From Cupriavidus oxalaticus (lineage in GTDB: Bacteria; Pseudomonadota; Gammaproteobacteria; Burkholderiales; Burkholderiaceae), in NCBI RefSeq assembly GCF_016894385.1, contig NZ_CP069812.1:1178001-1242000 (forward strand): a stretch of DNA of 64,000 nt, in the 5' to 3' direction. Positions 16,716 to 26,771 of this stretch are shown here, piece by piece. The notes under the pieces were generated by a model, which did not search any database, was not told the DNA's origin, and saw nothing but the letters and a program-made list of their open reading frames with translations. Every line of letters begins with the position of its first letter. Within the stretch, counting starts at the first letter, position 1. The translations under genes and the position numbers were made by a program.

Positions 16716-17678
16716 TCAGATGGCGCCCGCTGCCGCCAAGGCCTCGATCTCCGCATCCGGCATCCCGATCGATCGCAGCACGGCGGCGGAATGCTCGCCC
16801 ACGGACGGCACATCGCCCATGCATGCGGCCACGCCCGACAGCGTCGCGGGCGGCAACAAGGCCTGCACCACGCCACCCGGCGTGCGCACGTCGCGCCAGC
16901 GCTCGCGCGCGGCGAGCTGCGGATGGCGCCAAAGGTCGTGCATGTCGTTCAACGGCGAATTGGCGATGCCGCCGCGATCGAGCCGCTCGACCAGCTGCTC
17001 GCGGGTCATGCCGCGCAGATGCCGGCCGATCTCCTGGTCCAGCTCGGCACGATTGGCGACGCGCTGCAGGTTTGAGTTGAAGCGCTCGTCCGCGGCCAGC
17101 GCGGGGTCTTCTAGCACGTCCACGCAGAAGCGCTGCCATTCGCGCTCGTTCTGCAGCCCGAAGATCACGCTGGCGCCGTCGCCGGTCTGGTACTGCCCGT
17201 AAGGTGCAATGCCGGGGTGCGCCACGCCATTGCGCGCAGGCGGCGTGCCGCCGTAGTGGGCGAAGTTCAGCGGGTACGACATCCATTCGCCGAGCGCCTC
17301 CAGCATGGTGACTTCGACGCGCACGCCGGTGCCGGTGCGGGCGCGCTGCAGCAGCGCCGAGAGGATGCCGGTATAGGCATACATGCCCGCGGCGATGTCG
17401 GCGATCGAGATGCCGGTGCGCGACGGCGCGCCGTCGGTGCCGGTCACCGAGATCAGGCCGGCCGCCGCCTGGATCAGCAGGTCGTAGGCCTTCTTGTCGC
17501 GGTACGGGCCGCTGTCGCCGTAGCCGGAGATATCGCAAACGATCAGGCGTGGAAAATCCTCATGCAACGACGCGAAGTCCAGCCCCATGCGCCGGGCCGC
17601 GCCGGGGGCCAGGTTCTGGATAAAGACGTCGGCACCGGCAAGCAGCTTGCGCACCACGGCTTTTGCCTCCGATGGCAA
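16716..17678 (-). pseudogene. CaiB/BaiF family III CoA-transferase, N-terminally truncated
   Basis: The readable part (about 320 residues from codon 17678) matches family III CoA-transferases: DVFIQNLAPGAARRMGLDF, ICDISGYGDSGPY, YDLLIQAAAGL, TGISIADIAAGMYA. Intact enzymes are about 390-400 residues. The first 70-80 residues are missing, including the start, the early glycine-rich CoA-binding segment and the ALDLK strand before PSEAKAVV. The frame upstream meets a TGA within about 20 bases. Only a TTG could serve as a start. The 5' junction is fused to the start of a LysR gene. The catalytic Asp (about PYRDKKAYD region) remains, but a functional product is unlikely. Confidence 0.8.
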
Positions 17679-17712
17679 GGAATACGCGCAGGTCGGTCAG
17701 TTCGAAACGCAT
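17671..17712 (-). pseudogene. LysR-family regulator, first 14 codons only
   Basis: A CGGAG ribosome site precedes ATG at 17712, and the codons read MRFELTDLRVFLAI. This is the characteristic N-terminus of a LysR subgroup common in Burkholderiales. After this point the sequence becomes the CaiB gene in a different frame, and the LysR frame soon stops. The rest of the regulator is gone. The structure implies one deletion that removed most of lysR and the start of the next gene. Confidence 0.75.
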
Positions 17713-17748
17713 GCTTGTCTCCGGTTTCCAGCCGCGCCGGCGAGCCCT

Positions 17749-17763
17749 TTAGAAGATTTCTAA
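17749..17763. promoter_or_regulatory. Orphan LysR box
   Basis: TTAGAA-GAT-TTCTAA is a perfect 15-bp inverted repeat with T-N11-A spacing. It lies between the LysR remnant and the divergent Bug remnant, where the operator of this regulator would be. The regulator itself is destroyed, so the site appears to be a fossil. Confidence 0.65.
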
Positions 17764-17874
17764 CGGCACCCGTGGCGCTTTCGACTGGTGTGTTCTGAAG
17801 GTCGGATTTTATAGTTCCGCTCGTCGCGGCAGCCAGTCCATGGCGATGCCGGGAACCAGAACCAGGAGACCGAC

Positions 17875-18114
17875 ATGACTTCAAACTCGCGCAGGATCGC
17901 CGCCGTCCTGGGCAGCGCCGCGGCATGGCTGGCGTGCGTGCCGCCGGCAGCGGCACAGGGGGTGCTCGGCGATCCGGCGCTGCAGGGCAAGGCCTATGAG
18001 CTTGGCCTGGTGCTGGAAAGCAAGCCGACGCCGCAGGGCCTGCGCGATTTCCTGCATGCCGAACTGGAAAAGTGGAAACGCGTGGCCGTTGCGACCAGCA
18101 TGAAGGCGGAATGA
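17875..18114 (+). pseudogene. Bug/TctC receptor with internal deletion
   Basis: This 79-codon frame joins a complete signal peptide (MTSNSRRIAAVLGSAAAWLACVPPAAA) to the last 50 or so residues of a Bug receptor (GDPALQGKAYELGLVLESKPT, FLHAELEKWKRVA). The roughly 240 residues between, which form the binding protein, are missing, and the frame is kept across the join. A short exported peptide could be made, but it could not bind ligand like a Bug protein. It lies upstream of the intact MaoC gene. Confidence 0.8.
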
Positions 18115-18165
18115 CCGGAGTTTCCCGGCTTGCCGCGAGCGATTCCATCGCAACAAGGAGAACCG

Positions 18166-18630
18166 ATGAAGGCCTACCAGCTTTGCCCGCAACGCTATTT
18201 CGAGGATTTCGAGCTCGGCGAGCGTTTCAACCTGCCGTCCCGCACCATGACCGATGCGCTGTTCGCCGCCTTCCAGCTGGCCAGCGGCGACAACCATCCG
18301 GTCCACTACGACGTCGAGTATTGCCGCGCGCATGGCATGCCGCATATGCTCGCCCACGGCTTCCAGGTCGTGATCCAGACCGCGGCAGGGGCGGGGCTGT
18401 TCCCGCATATGGTCGAGGAATCGCTGAAGGGCTTTATCGAGCAGAGCAGCCGCTTTCTTGCGCCGGTCTACGTGGGCGACACCTTGTACAGCAGCCTCAC
18501 GGTCAGCGAGCTGGTGCCGGGGCGCACCACCGGCGTGCTGGCGATGCGGTCCGAGGTGCGCAACCAGAACGACGTGTGCGTGATGGAAGGCACGCAACGC
18601 TACTTGCTGCGTAAGCGCACCGCCAGCTGA
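18166..18630 (+). CDS. MaoC-family hydratase
   Basis: This 154-residue protein starts at ATG 18166, with AAGGAG 5 bases upstream. It has a single hot-dog fold with the hydratase 2 motif ASGDNHPVHYD, supplying catalytic Asp and His. Family members hydrate enoyl-CoA or similar thioesters. With the broken CaiB CoA-transferase and Bug gene it probably formed a carboxylic-acid uptake and CoA-activation cluster, of which this gene alone is intact. Confidence 0.88.
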   Translation: MKAYQLCPQRYFEDFELGERFNLPSRTMTDALFAAFQLASGDNHPVHYDVEYCRAHGMPHMLAHGFQVVIQTAAGAGLFPHMVEESLKGFIEQSSRFLAPVYVGDTLYSSLTVSELVPGRTTGVLAMRSEVRNQNDVCVMEGTQRYLLRKRTAS

Positions 18631-18821
18631 GCCGGCGTGGCCGGCCGGCTGGGTGCGATGCCCCGGGCCCATCGTTCCAGCGGCAGAACGCTGCGATGCG
18701 CCGGCGCCGTCTACCGCACCTGGCACGCGACACCTATGATCGATCCATCAACTGGCGCCGGCCGCCTCGGCAAGATCCCGCGCATCGCGGACTGTCCCGG
18801 CCGGCATTTCCGGAGATCGAC

Positions 18822-19706
18822 ATGAAGCGCATCCTGGGTGTCTACAGCGCACCGCGTTCGCACTGGGTCGGAGACGGCTTTCCGGTGCGTTCGATGTTCT
18901 CTTACCAGAGCCATGGCAGGCAGCTCAGCCCGTTCCTGCTGCTGGACTATGCCGGCCCGGCGGACTTTACGCCGACGCAGGCGCCACGCGGCGTGGGTCA
19001 GCATCCGCACCGGGGCTTCGAGACGGTGACGATCGTCTACAAGGGCGAGGTCGCGCACCGCGATTCGACCGGGCAGGGCGGCGTGATCGGGCCCGGCGAT
19101 GTGCAGTGGATGACCGCGGGCGCGGGCATCCTGCATGAGGAGTTCCATTCGCCGGACTTCAGCCGCAGCGGCGGCGCGCTGGAAATGGTGCAGCTGTGGG
19201 TCAACCTGCCCGCCCGCGACAAGATGGCCGCACCCGGCTACCAGGCCATCGTCGACCGCGATATTCCCGAGGTGGCGCTGCCCGATGGCGCCGGCAGCGT
19301 GCGCGTGATCGCCGGCGAGTACGGCGGCAAGGCCGGCCCGGCCCGCACCTTTACGCCGATGCACGTGTGGGACCTGCGCCTGCAGCAGGGTGGGGCGGTC
19401 AGGCTGCCGCTGCCCGACGGCTGGCATACCGCGCTGGTGGTGCTGCGCGGCCGCGTCACCGTCAATGCCGAGGCAACCGTCCGGGATGCCGAGATGGTGG
19501 TGCTGGACGGCGCCGGTGACGGTGTCACGCTGGAGGCGGGCAGCGACGCGGTGGTGCTGCTGCTCAGCGGCGAGCCGATCGACGAACCCATCGTCGGCCA
19601 CGGTCCGTTCGTGATGAATACCGAGGCGGAAATCGCGCAGGCCTTCCAGGACTTCAGCAGCGGGCGCTTCGGCAACATGGCGGCGACCGGCAGCCCGCGC
19701 GGGTAG
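18822..19706 (+). CDS. Pirin-family protein
   Basis: This 294-residue protein has two cupin domains. The start at 18822 follows GGAG. The N-terminal domain carries the metal motif HPHRGFET (about residues 61-68) and a later H/E pair (GILHEEFHS). Pirins are Fe-binding proteins; some act as quercetin dioxygenases or interact with other enzymes. The C-terminal domain (about 180-290) is of the pirin_C type. The physiological role is unknown. Confidence 0.9.
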   Translation: MKRILGVYSAPRSHWVGDGFPVRSMFSYQSHGRQLSPFLLLDYAGPADFTPTQAPRGVGQHPHRGFETVTIVYKGEVAHRDSTGQGGVIGPGDVQWMTAGAGILHEEFHSPDFSRSGGALEMVQLWVNLPARDKMAAPGYQAIVDRDIPEVALPDGAGSVRVIAGEYGGKAGPARTFTPMHVWDLRLQQGGAVRLPLPDGWHTALVVLRGRVTVNAEATVRDAEMVVLDGAGDGVTLEAGSDAVVLLLSGEPIDEPIVGHGPFVMNTEAEIAQAFQDFSSGRFGNMAATGSPRG

Positions 19707-19717
19707 AAGGGAAAAAA

Positions 19718-19869
19718 GGGCCCCGCGGGGTAATGCCGTTCAGTTAAGGTATCAAGCCCGACCGTCATTCCCGCGAAGGCGGGAATCCAGCGTCTTTTGA
19801 AGTCACTGGGTTCCCGCCTTCGCGGGAACGACAGTGGTTAACTGAACGGCATTAGGCCCCGCGGGGCCC
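19718..19869. repeat. Dispersed inverted repeat, copy 1
   Basis: This 152-bp element is a long imperfect hairpin. Its outer arms are GGGCCCCGCGGGG plus TAATGCCGTTCAGTTAA (19731-19747), and the exact reverse complement of the second part is at 19838-19854. Inside are two arms with an ATTCCC-N8-GGGAAT-type core, near 19767-19786 and 19810-19828. Related copies are at 34305-34432 and 38736-38821. It fills most of the pirin to luxR spacer and may also act as a terminator of pirin. Confidence 0.85.
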
Positions 19870-19895
19870 TTGCAGGAACCGCGATGCCGGGCAAC

Positions 19896-19988
19896 TTACT
19901 GCACGTTGCCCGCCACCGCGATCACCTGGCCGGTGATGTAGTTCGCATCCGGCGAGCAGAACAGGTACACCCCGCCTGCTGCTTCCTC
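19896..19988 (-). pseudogene. SDR-family dehydrogenase, C-terminal remnant
   Basis: Thirty codons ending in TAA at 19896 read EEAAGGVYLFCSPDANYITG and then QVIAVAGNVQ. This is the standard end of short-chain dehydrogenases of the 3-oxoacyl reductase type (LASDxAxYITGQVIxVDGG). No upstream part remains: the LuxR gene ends at 20001. It is the 3' scar of a deleted or displaced gene. Confidence 0.7.
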
Positions 19989-20000
19989 CCCTGTGCGGTG

Positions 20001-22847
20001 TCAGCGCGCCCCGTCGGCCGGCTGGCCGCCCTGGCCAAGCTCGCGGTCGCGCACGCGCGCCACCGCCTCGTCGCGGCTGCTCACGCCGAGCTTGCGGAAG
20101 ATGTTGCGCAGGTGCCATTTCACCGTCTCCGGCGACAGGCCCAGCGTGCGCGCGATCTTCTTGTTGGGCAGCGCCTGGCCGAGCAGGCGCACCACGTCGG
20201 CCTCGCGCTCGCTCAGCTCTTCGGTGCGGCCCTCCGCCGGTCCCGCGGGCGCTGCGCCGGCTGCCGCCGCGCTGGCCGGTGCCCGCTCCGGCATGGCCTG
20301 CTGCAGCCGCTCGATGTAGAACGCCAGCACCGGGTCCAGGCCGGGCATGCCGGCGATGTCTTCGATCTGCCGCATCGCGCCCGGGCAGGCATCGATCAGG
20401 CTGCGCATCAGCCCGAGCCGGTGCCCGCGGCGCAGGCCTTCGAGCGCATGCTCGCGCGCGGCTTCCGGATCGCCGCGGCGCATGGCGACGCCCGCGGCCA
20501 GCATGTGCAGCTGCGCCACGTGGCGCTGCCAGCCGCGCGTCTCGCAGTAGGCGATCAGCGGCGCCAGCCGCGTCCAGGCGGCGCGCAGGTCGTCATGCGC
20601 GAGGCTGGCCATCACGTGGGCCCGCTCGGTCACCATGTGGATGGCGTCGAGGAAGCCGCGCGGCGCATCGCGGTGGCGTATGGCAATGGCGTCGAGGCGC
20701 GCCAGCACCGCTTCGGCCGTGGCGATGTCGCCGCTGGCCAGGTGCAGGCGGACCTGGTTGGACAGGCTCTGTGCCACCAGCCGGTCCAGGCCCTGCTGGG
20801 TGCCGTAGTCCTCCAGGCGCTCCAGCTGGGCAAAGGCATCGAGCTGGTGGCCGATGATCCAGTGCGCCGCGGCCAGCACGATATGCACGCGCAGCACGGA
20901 ATCGGGGATCGACACGCGTTCCAGCACGTCGACGCGGTCTTCGAGCAGCTTGCGCGCGGCGTCCAGGTCGTTGTGCTCGTACAGCACTTCGCCCAGCAGC
21001 GCGGCGGCAAAGTACTCCGGCTCGGCGCCGGCGCCGCCGTGCCCCACCAGTTCGGCTTCGCGCAGCACGTCGCGGCTGATGCGCTCGACCTGCGTCACGT
21101 TGCCTTCCATCGCATGGCTGAACCCGGCCAGGCAGCGGCCGTTGAGCATGCCGCTGGCGGTGCCCAGCAGCGGCACGCCGTCGAACAGCAGCGGCGGCGT
21201 CTCGGCATGGATTGCGCGCGCGCGTCCGTAGTCGCCCAGGTGCATGTACAGCAGCGACAGCAGGTTGTTGCGCGAGCCCATGTAGATGGGCGCGATATCG
21301 GCCGGGGCGGCTTCGATCTCGGGCAGCAGCGCCAGCGCGCCGGCCGTGTCGTCGCGCAGCAGCGCCAGGCTGAAGCGCAGCAGCGCCAGCCGGTAGCGCA
21401 GCGAGGCGTTGCCGGGGCCGATATCGGCTTCGAGCCGGTCGGCCGCCGCGGCACAGCCGTCGAGGTCGCGCGTGAGCATCTGCATGCGCAGCGCCAGCAG
21501 CCGCAGTTCCGGACGCGCCTGGATCTCGCTGGCGGGGAGCAGGCGCAGCAGTCCCAGCGCTGTGCGCACTTCGCCGCGAGCCATCAGGGTGTCGGCATAG
21601 CGTTCCACCAGCTCGGCTGCGGTGCCGGCATCGCCGGCGAGCACGGCGTGGTGGACGGCCTCCGCCAGCATGCGGTGGTCGCGGAACCAGCGCCAGGCCG
21701 CCCCGTGGATGGCGCGCTGCTGCGCCTCGCCGCGCGCGTGGAGGCGCTCGGCCAGGGTCTCGCGCAGCAGCGGGTGCAGGCGGTACCAGGCTTCGCGTTT
21801 CGGGCCGGGCGTGGGGGTGATGAAGAGGTTCTCCTGCTCCAGCCGCGTCAGCAGGGCCAGCACCTCGTGCTCGCCCATCGCCTGTTCGCCCAGCGCCTGG
21901 CACAGCGATGCCGTGAAGCGTTCGCACGCGGCCGCGCGCACCAGCAGCTCGGCTTCGCCGGGCGCCAGCCGCGACAGGACTTCGCGCTCGAAATACTCGG
22001 CGAAGGCGCCGGCATCCTGCACGTTCGCCTGCACGAAGCCGCCGGCGAAGGTCAGGCCGCTGGCGCTGGCCTTCTTGCGTTTCCAGTGCGCGGCGAACAG
22101 CTGCAGGCCGGCGACCCAGCCGTCGGCCAGTTCGTGCAGCAGGCGCGCATCGCGCGCGCTGATCTCGCCCAGCTGGGCCCGCAGGAAGTGCTGCGATTCG
22201 GCCAGCGTGAAGCGCAGGTCGCGCTGGTCCAGTTCCAGCAGCTGGCCCTGGTCGCGCAGGCGCCCCAGCGACAGCGGCAGCGCCGCGCGCGTGGCGAGCA
22301 CCACGTGGAAGTTGGGCGGGGCGTAGTCGAGCAGCCATTGCAGCGGCTGCAGCATGCGTGCGGAGCCCAGATGATGCACATCGTCGAGCACCAGCGTCAC
22401 TTCACGCGAATGCGCGCCGATGCCGCGCACCAGCGCCACGATGGCGCGCTCGACGGCCTCGTCGTCGCTGCCGCGTTCGGCCAGCAGCATGGCCTCGCGG
22501 GTGATGTCGGGGCTGATCTCGGCCAGGCAGGCGAGCACGCGGTCGAGCCAGCGCTGGCGCTCGTGGTCGGCGGGTTCCAGCGCCAGCGCGGCCATGTCGA
22601 AGCCGAGCGCCAGCAGGTCCAGGCGCCAGGCGCTCAGCAGCGCGGTCTTGCCGTAGCCGGCCGGCCCCTGCAGCACGATGCAGCGCCGCCGGCGCGCCTC
22701 GGTCAGCTGCGCCAGCAGCCGTTCGCGCGCGACCACGCGCGCGGCGCTGCGCAGCGATGCCGGGCGCGACGGCAGCGAGGGCAGCGAGGGCAGCGCAGTG
22801 GGCTGGCTGCCGGGTGGCGACAGAGGGTTGGCTGGCGAGGTGGGCAT
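20001..22847 (-). CDS. MalT-like LuxR-family ATP-dependent regulator
   Basis: This regulator has 948 residues from the start at 22847 ([13 protein letters not shown]); a start 12 codons upstream (22883) is also possible. The N-terminal STAND-type NTPase has Walker A in [11 protein letters not shown] (about residues 64-74) and a Walker-B-like [10 protein letters not shown] central helical repeat region (about 350-850, TPR-like) precedes a C-terminal LuxR helix-turn-helix of about 60 residues ([22 protein letters not shown] and [14 protein letters not shown]). The architecture is that of MalT, an activator that multimerises on binding ligand and ATP. Its targets and inducer are unknown. It is divergent from the IclR gene. 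Confidence 0.9.
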   Translation of the reverse strand: MPTSPANPLSPPGSQPTALPSLPSLPSRPASLRSAARVVARERLLAQLTEARRRRCIVLQGPAGYGKTALLSAWRLDLLALGFDMAALALEPADHERQRWLDRVLACLAEISPDITREAMLLAERGSDDEAVERAIVALVRGIGAHSREVTLVLDDVHHLGSARMLQPLQWLLDYAPPNFHVVLATRAALPLSLGRLRDQGQLLELDQRDLRFTLAESQHFLRAQLGEISARDARLLHELADGWVAGLQLFAAHWKRKKASASGLTFAGGFVQANVQDAGAFAEYFEREVLSRLAPGEAELLVRAAACERFTASLCQALGEQAMGEHEVLALLTRLEQENLFITPTPGPKREAWYRLHPLLRETLAERLHARGEAQQRAIHGAAWRWFRDHRMLAEAVHHAVLAGDAGTAAELVERYADTLMARGEVRTALGLLRLLPASEIQARPELRLLALRMQMLTRDLDGCAAAADRLEADIGPGNASLRYRLALLRFSLALLRDDTAGALALLPEIEAAPADIAPIYMGSRNNLLSLLYMHLGDYGRARAIHAETPPLLFDGVPLLGTASGMLNGRCLAGFSHAMEGNVTQVERISRDVLREAELVGHGGAGAEPEYFAAALLGEVLYEHNDLDAARKLLEDRVDVLERVSIPDSVLRVHIVLAAAHWIIGHQLDAFAQLERLEDYGTQQGLDRLVAQSLSNQVRLHLASGDIATAEAVLARLDAIAIRHRDAPRGFLDAIHMVTERAHVMASLAHDDLRAAWTRLAPLIAYCETRGWQRHVAQLHMLAAGVAMRRGDPEAAREHALEGLRRGHRLGLMRSLIDACPGAMRQIEDIAGMPGLDPVLAFYIERLQQAMPERAPASAAAAGAAPAGPAEGRTEELSEREADVVRLLGQALPNKKIARTLGLSPETVKWHLRNIFRKLGVSSRDEAVARVRDRELGQGGQPADGAR

Positions 22848-23176
22848 CGGAACGGCGGGAGATGTAAGCCTGTACAAGCCCATGCAGGTGGCCGCGCTGG
22901 CGCGCAGGCGCCAGGGGCGTCCAGCCCTGGCGGGACCAGGGGCGGCTGTTGCTGCGATTGTATGGCAGAAGCCGCGGCCCGGCGCCAGAGGTATCGCGCT
23001 GCGCCCCAGGCCTGTTCCGCGGTGGCGCCGCTGGTCTTGATCATGCGCGCGATCAAGTTCACCACGCGTGCCTTGCCTACCCAGTGCGGCGTGCGCAGGT
23101 CCCGCTGGAGGATCTTGCCGGCGCCGACCGCTACAATCTGCGATGGGACATTTCTGAATACATGTAAGAAGACTTG
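22848..23176. other. Divergent regulator spacer
   Basis: This 329-bp region lies between the divergent malT-like and iclR genes. Visible sites are a possible -10 box TACAAT (23132-23137) reading toward iclR, and the 8-bp palindrome TACATGTA (23159-23166) directly before its start, a candidate autoregulatory site. I see no gene. Confidence 0.4.
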
Positions 23177-23935
23177 ATGACATACATCGTTGACGCGGTG
23201 GACGAAGCGCTGGGCCTGCTGCTGCTGGTGGCCGAGCATCCTTCGCTGGGGGTGACCGAACTGGCCCGCCGCGCGGGGCTGACCAAGGCCCGCGCCTTTC
23301 GCCTGCTGGCCACGCTGGAGCATCGCGGCATGATTGCGCGCGAGCCCGCGGCCGCGGTCTACAAGCTCAGCTACAACGCCTTGCTGGTGGGCAACGCCGC
23401 GCGCGACCAGTTCGACCTGGTCAAGGTGGTGGCGCCGCGGCTGGCGGCGATCGGCGCGGCCTGCGGCGAGAACGTGATCGTGCGCGTGCGCGACGGGCTG
23501 GAATCGGTCTGCGTGGCGCGGCACGAATCGTCGCAATCGGTGCGCGTGCATACCGAGGTGGGCAACCGGCGGCCGCTGCACGTGGGCGCCTCGGGCAAGC
23601 TGCTGCTGGCTTTCGCCGCGCCCGAGGTGGTCGACGCCGTGGCGGCGCAGAGCCTGGAGCGCTTTACCGAGCGCACCATTGCCACTGCCGAGCAACTGCG
23701 CGAGGAACTTGCCGCGATCCGTGCCGCCGGCCACGCCGTGTCGCTGGGCGAGCGCGATGCCGATGCGGTGTCGGCGGCGGCGCCGCTGCGCGACCACGGC
23801 GGTGCGGTGGTGGCGTCGCTGAGCATTGCCAGCCCGGCCAGCCGGACCACGCCCGAGGCGCTGGACCGGCATGTCGCGATGGTGGTGGAAGAGGCCGCGG
23901 CGCTGTCGCGAGCGTTGGGATATGCCGGTGGCTGA
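23177..23935 (+). CDS. IclR-family transcriptional regulator
   Basis: This 252-residue protein starts at ATG 23177 after AAGAAG; the TTG one base into the preceding triplet (23174) is an alternative. The N-terminal winged helix-turn-helix spans about 1-60 ([42 protein letters not shown]). The C-terminal effector domain spans about 75-250 ([32 protein letters not shown]). It is followed by a strong terminator and then the ABC importer operon, which it probably controls (inference). Confidence 0.9.
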   Translation: MTYIVDAVDEALGLLLLVAEHPSLGVTELARRAGLTKARAFRLLATLEHRGMIAREPAAAVYKLSYNALLVGNAARDQFDLVKVVAPRLAAIGAACGENVIVRVRDGLESVCVARHESSQSVRVHTEVGNRRPLHVGASGKLLLAFAAPEVVDAVAAQSLERFTERTIATAEQLREELAAIRAAGHAVSLGERDADAVSAAAPLRDHGGAVVASLSIASPASRTTPEALDRHVAMVVEEAAALSRALGYAGG

Positions 23936-23964
23936 CGCGGCGATCGCGTAATCATGGTCCGGTC

Positions 23965-23995
23965 AAAAGCGGCGCTTCGGTGCCGCTTTTTCTTT
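23965..23995 (+). terminator. Intrinsic terminator after iclR
   Basis: AAAAGCGGC (23965-23973) pairs with GCCGCTTTT (23982-23990) around a short loop containing TTCG, and is followed by TCTTT. It separates iclR from the ABC operon, so the importer needs its own promoter in 23996-24085. Confidence 0.85.
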
Positions 23996-24085
23996 GCCCG
24001 CATTTTTGTCTTGCCGGGTAAACCCTCGTTACTGATCTCGTCCTGATGTTTTATTCTCCGACACATCGTATCGACAAGTGAAACA

Positions 24086-25720
24086 ATGTTTCGATCAGCG
24101 AGATTTCCCCGAGCCGCACTAGCGCTTGCCTTCGCCCTGTCCGCACTGGCGGCCGCGAGCCGCCCGGCGCATGCCGCCGACCTGCGCATCGGCTACAAGA
24201 CCGAGGTGAGTGCTGCCGACCCGCACGTGCTTGACGCCGCCGGGCGCAACCTGTGGGGTCACGTGTACGAGACCCTGGCCGGCCTCGACAACGCCTTGCG
24301 CCCGGTGCCGCTGCTGGCCACCGGCTGGCGCCAGCTGGACGACCACAACTGGGAATTCCAGCTGCGCCCGGGCGTGAAGTTCAGCAATGGCGCGCCGTTC
24401 ACCGCGGAGGACGCGCGCTATTCGATCGAGCGCGCACGCAAGCTGCCCGGCGCGCGCACCTTCCGCACCTACCTGAAGTCGGTCGAGGCGGTCGAGGCCA
24501 CAGGCCCGCTGACGCTGCGCGTGCGCACCCGCACGCCCAACCCCGTGTTGCCGCAGAACATCGGCATGGTGGCGATGCTGCCGCACACGCTGGGGCCGGC
24601 CGTGCGCGAGGCGGACTTCGCCCATGGCCAGGCGAGCATCGGCACCGGCCCGTACCGGCTGGTGGCGTGGGAGCATGGCCAGCAGCTGACGCTGGCGCGC
24701 AATCCCGGCTACTGGGGCGGCGCGCAGCCGTGGGACCGGGTGGTGTTCCAGTTCATCCCCAAGGAGCCGGCGCGGGCGTCGGCGCTGCTGTCGGGGCTGG
24801 TGGACGTGATCGATGCCTCGTCGGCCAGCATTGCCGAGGCCTTCGCGCGTACCAACGGCCGCATCCGCACGGTGGCGGCGACGTCGTACATGCTGAACTA
24901 CCTGCAGCTCGACCAGGGGCGGGCGGTCTCGCCCTATGTGCAGGATGCCGCCGGCCGGCCGCTGCCCGCCAACCCGTTGCGCGACGTGCGCGTGCGCCAG
25001 GCCATCAGCCTCGCGATCGACCGCGACCTGATCGCGGCGCGCGTGACCAAAGGGGATTCGGTACCCGCCGGGCAGATGGTGCCGGCAGGCTTCTTCGGCT
25101 TTGCCCCGGACGTGCGCGCGCCGCGCGCCGACGCCGCGGAGGTGCGCCGGCTGCTGATCGCGGCCGGCTATCCCGACGGCTTCCGCCTGACGCTGCATTG
25201 CCCGAGTGACCGCTACCTGAACGATGCCAAGACCTGCGAGGCGGTGGGCCAGATGCTGACCCGCGCCGGCATCCGCACCGAGGTGCGCACGTTGCCGTAC
25301 TCGGTCTATATCACGCGCGCCACCTCGGGCGGCGAGGGCGGCAAGCCGGAGTTCAGCGCCTTCCTGCTCGGCATCGGCGCGGTCAGCGGCGATTCGCTGG
25401 AACCGCTGGTGGCGGTGGCGCATGCGCAGGACAAGGCCGCCGGCCTGGGTGCGAACAACCGCAGCGGCTATGCCAATCCCGCGCTCGACGCACTGGTCGA
25501 AACCTCCATGCGCACCATGGCGCCGGCGCCGCGCGAGCAGTTGCAGCGCCGCGCCGCCGAACTGCTGGCCGCCGACGCCGGCATCGTGCCGCTGCACCAC
25601 CTGCGCGCCGCCTGGGCGTATCGCGCCGGGCTGGAAGTGCAGCCGCGCGCCGACGGCTTTACCTACGCCGGCAACATCCGCCCCGCAGCGCCTGCAGCAA
25701 CCCCTGCGGCGCAACCCTGA
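24086..25720 (+). CDS. ABC importer substrate-binding protein, dipeptide/oligopeptide type (SBP_bac_5)
   Basis: This 544-residue periplasmic protein begins with a signal peptide (RAALALAFALSALAAASRPAHA, cleavage near residue 30). The family landmarks are ETLAGLDNALRPVPLLATGW, WEFQLRPGVKFSNGAPFTAEDA, GTGPYRLVAWEHGQ and VRQAISLAIDRD. Such proteins bind peptides, opines, glutathione or similar amides. The C-terminus ends in an Ala/Pro tail. It is the first gene of an operon with two permeases, two ATPases, a porin and an amidohydrolase. Confidence 0.92.
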   Translation: MFRSARFPRAALALAFALSALAAASRPAHAADLRIGYKTEVSAADPHVLDAAGRNLWGHVYETLAGLDNALRPVPLLATGWRQLDDHNWEFQLRPGVKFSNGAPFTAEDARYSIERARKLPGARTFRTYLKSVEAVEATGPLTLRVRTRTPNPVLPQNIGMVAMLPHTLGPAVREADFAHGQASIGTGPYRLVAWEHGQQLTLARNPGYWGGAQPWDRVVFQFIPKEPARASALLSGLVDVIDASSASIAEAFARTNGRIRTVAATSYMLNYLQLDQGRAVSPYVQDAAGRPLPANPLRDVRVRQAISLAIDRDLIAARVTKGDSVPAGQMVPAGFFGFAPDVRAPRADAAEVRRLLIAAGYPDGFRLTLHCPSDRYLNDAKTCEAVGQMLTRAGIRTEVRTLPYSVYITRATSGGEGGKPEFSAFLLGIGAVSGDSLEPLVAVAHAQDKAAGLGANNRSGYANPALDALVETSMRTMAPAPREQLQRRAAELLAADAGIVPLHHLRAAWAYRAGLEVQPRADGFTYAGNIRPAAPAATPAAQP

Positions 25721-25745
25721 TTCACCGCCTCCTGTCCTGATCGCC

Positions 25746-26717
25746 ATGCTCGAAACCCTGTTGAAGCGGCTGCTGCAAAGCCTCGTCGTACTGTGGCTGA
25801 TGTCCGTGCTGACCTTCTGCGCCGTCAACCTGATCGGCGACCCGGTCCACCTGCTGGTCAGCCCCACTGCCACCGAGCAGGAAATTTCCGACGCGCGCCA
25901 CGCACTCGGACTGGACCAGCCGGTGCCGCAGCAATACCTGCGCTTCATGCAGGGCGCGCTGCGGGGCGACCTTGGCGAATCCTTTATCTACAACCGTCCC
26001 GCGATCGAGCTGATCGTCAGCCGCGTGCCGGCCACGCTGGAACTGGCCGTGACCGCGCTGCTGCTGTCGCTGGGCATCGGCATCCCGATGGGCGTGTTCG
26101 CCGGGCTCAAACCGGACAGCCGGCTGGCGCGCGCGCTGATGGCGGGCTCGCTGGGCGGCGTGATCATGCCGACGTTCTGGGTCGGCATGATCGGCATCCT
26201 GGTGTTCTCGGTGAACCTGGGCTGGCTGCCATCGGGCGGGCGCGGTCCGGTCACCAGCGTGCTCGGCATGCCGCTGTCGGTGACCAGCTGGGAAGGGATC
26301 CGCTTCCTGCTGCTGCCGGCGCTGACGCTGTCGCTGTTCAAGATCTCGCTGGTGGCGCGGCTGGCCGAGGCCGGCACGCGCGAAGTGGCGGGGCAGGAGT
26401 ACATCAAGTTTGCCCGCGCCAAGGGCGTGGGCGGCGCGCGGCTGGTGCTGCGCCACGTGGTGCCCAATGTGCTGATCCCGATCGTCACCGTGGTCGGGCT
26501 GGAATTCGGCCACCTGATAGCCTTCTCGGTGGTGACCGAGTCGGTGTTCTCGTGGCCGGGCATGGGCAAGCTGATCATCGATTCGGTGCTGGCGCTGGAC
26601 CGCCCGGTCGTGGTGGCTTACCTGCTGGTCACGCTGGTGCTGTTCGTGGTGCTGAACCTGGTGGTCGACCTGCTCTACGTGGTGCTCGATCCGCGGCTGC
26701 GCCACAAGGCCGGCTGA
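25746..26717 (+). CDS. ABC importer permease 1 (DppB type)
   Basis: This 323-residue inner-membrane permease starts at ATG 25746 (MLETLLKRLLQSLVVLWLMSVLTF). It has about six membrane segments, the DppB N-terminal hallmark (FxxNLIGDPVHLLV), and the EAA loop in EYIKFARAKGVGG. It partners the DppC-type permease, 54 bp downstream. Confidence 0.92.
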   Translation: MLETLLKRLLQSLVVLWLMSVLTFCAVNLIGDPVHLLVSPTATEQEISDARHALGLDQPVPQQYLRFMQGALRGDLGESFIYNRPAIELIVSRVPATLELAVTALLLSLGIGIPMGVFAGLKPDSRLARALMAGSLGGVIMPTFWVGMIGILVFSVNLGWLPSGGRGPVTSVLGMPLSVTSWEGIRFLLLPALTLSLFKISLVARLAEAGTREVAGQEYIKFARAKGVGGARLVLRHVVPNVLIPIVTVVGLEFGHLIAFSVVTESVFSWPGMGKLIIDSVLALDRPVVVAYLLVTLVLFVVLNLVVDLLYVVLDPRLRHKAG

Positions 26718-26771
26718 GCCCGGCCGCATCCATCCCCACAGAAGCCATAGAAAACGAACGAGAACCCATCG

